Assembly: GCA_024220525.1 (NCBI GenBank)
Contig: JAMYWO010000187.1
Span: forward strand, 23,270-58,732
Reading direction: 5' to 3'
Source of the DNA: Cochliopodium minus
Taxonomy: Eukaryota; Discosea; Himatismenida; Cochliopodiidae
Length of the DNA stretch: 35,463 nt
In this document: positions 34,729 through 35,463 of the stretch, piece after piece
Layout of the letters: every line of letters starts with the position of its first letter
Position numbering within the stretch: position 1 is the first letter of the stretch
Made by a program: the position numbers and the translations under genes
Notes under the pieces: generated by a model
The model's input: only the letters and a program-made list of their open reading frames with translations
What the model was told of the DNA's origin: nothing
The model's database searches: none

Positions 34729-34909
34729 TCAAAAGAAAATACAGTTCGATGATTGTTGTTTTTTGCTTTTTTTATACTTGAGTTTTCCATTGCCATACAA
34801 ACAAGCCAAGATTACTTCGTCGAAAACACTCTTAACTCCTTTCAGTTTCAAACTACTGCATTCAACATAACTATGAGCTCCTACCTTAATTACCATTCCA
34901 ATACCTTCT
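34729..34909 (-). pseudogene. Orphan last exon of a Rac/Rho GTPase (R10)
   Basis: Minus strand, from an AG acceptor at 34910 to TGA at 34729. It encodes [20 protein letters not shown], then GVKSVFDEVILA and KKSKKQQSSNCIFF, an intact exon 5 of the array type. Exons 1-4 should lie at 34970-36000. Instead there is a hairpin element, a TTTTTA tract and an exon of another gene on the opposite strand. The gene has been cut by rearrangement or by a misjoin in repeats. Confidence 0.8.
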
Positions 34910-34949
34910 CTATTAAGATTTTTATTAGTTTTTTTTTTATATTATTTTT

Positions 34950-35036
34950 GACATGTCCAATATTACAACTTTGTTAGCGGATACAAAATTTTTACAAACA
35001 AAATTTGAACTGTTGTAATATATTTTTGGACATCCC
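34950..35036. mobile_element. MITE-like hairpin element, copy 3
   Basis: ACATGTCCAATATTACAACT...TTGTTAGCGGATAC at the left, and CAAAATTTGAACTGTTGTAA...TTTTTGGACATCCCC at the right as an inverted arm. It matches the copies at 9525 and 11391. It lies exactly between the orphan Rac exon and the TTTTTA tract. Confidence 0.6.
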
Positions 35037-35165
35037 CAATATTATTTTTTATTTTTATTTTTTATTTTTTATTTTTTATTTTTTATTTTTTATTTTTTAT
35101 TTTTTATTTTTTATTTTCTTTTTATTTTTTTATTTTATTTTTTTATTTTAATTAATATTTTTTCA
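35037..35165. repeat. TTTTTA low-complexity tract at a gene junction
   Basis: About 120 bases of ATTTTTTATTTTTT repeat between the hairpin element and the peptidase exon. This is a likely place for an assembly misjoin. Confidence 0.75.
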
Positions 35166-35195
35166 TTTTTCTAATTTTAAATTTTTTTTTTTTAG

Positions 35196-35351
35196 TGCTA
35201 CAAAGTGTTTGACTCAGAATCCAACAAATTTTATGGACACTTCTATTTGGATCTCTTCCCTAGACCTGGAAAGTACAGCCACGCTGCATGCTGGCCTATT
35301 CTCAAAAGACAAATTGACAAAAATGGAGAAACTCACACAGCATCAGCAATG
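35196..35351 (+). CDS. M3-family metallopeptidase (thimet oligopeptidase type), one internal exon
   Basis: Plus strand; an AG acceptor at 35194-35195 and a GT donor at 35352 bound 52 in-frame codons. The product reads CYKVFDSESNKFYGHFYLDL, then FPRPGKYSHAACWPI and LKRQIDKNG. Family knowledge: the segment GHFYLDLYPRxGKYxHAA precedes the HExxH zinc site in M3 oligopeptidases. The catalytic exon would lie to the right, outside the window. No upstream exons exist in this window, because the space is filled by the Rac array on the other strand, so the gene is 5'-truncated here. Confidence 0.8.
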
Positions 35352-35410
35352 GTCAAAAAAAAAAAATTAAATTTTCAATAATTCATTTTTTATTTTTATT
35401 TTTATTTTTA

Positions 35411-35441
<31 letters not shown>

Positions 35442-35463
35442 TTATTTTTTATTTTTTATTTTT

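Overview
This window is nuclear DNA from an AT-rich, intron-dense eukaryote. Most coding regions are split by short GT...AG introns made almost entirely of A/T, many of them simple TTTTTA-type tracts. The gene content suggests a free-living amoeba: expanded Rac/Rho GTPases ending in CAAX boxes, a full-length ABCA-type transporter, and a cycloeucalenol cycloisomerase, an enzyme of the cycloartenol sterol route found in plants, Amoebozoa and Heterolobosea. The sequence alone does not settle Amoebozoa versus Heterolobosea.

Layout, left to right. (1) 1-2229, minus: a GLUG-repeat surface protein running off the left edge, preceded by the 3' end of a paralogue cut by an N at 2230. (2) 2410-8358, minus: five tandem Rac-like genes; the first lacks its last exon at the N. 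(3) 8599-10581, plus: cycloeucalenol cycloisomerase. (4) 10.6-12.6 kb: a decayed gene, repeats, and a HYD1-type ADP-ribosyltransferase-like protein with a C-terminal membrane helix. (5) 12702-14123, plus: a LUD-domain protein. (6) 14203-14986, minus: a divergent Rho-like GTPase. (7) 15120-17963, minus: a complete GLUG/Ser-Thr-Pro-stalk membrane protein. (8) 18968-28084, plus: an ABCA transporter with two nucleotide-binding domains. (9) 28244-29760, plus: the 3' part of an ARH1-type ADP-ribosyl-arginine hydrolase, truncated by an N at 28243. (10) 29894-34909, minus: four complete Rac-like genes and an orphan last exon of a fifth. (11) 35196-35351, plus: one exon of an M3-family metallopeptidase.

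Most notable points: all nine Rac-like genes with a readable switch II carry Lys where Rac has catalytic Gln61. Two of them need a 6-nt microexon to complete the P-loop. An ADP-ribosyltransferase-like gene and an ADP-ribosyl hydrolase sit in the same window as a Rho GTPase expansion; a functional link is only a hypothesis. Surface-protein fragments and an ABCA 3'-end relic show repeated segmental duplication. Two Ns, plus one junction without an N, mark places where the assembly or the genome is broken.
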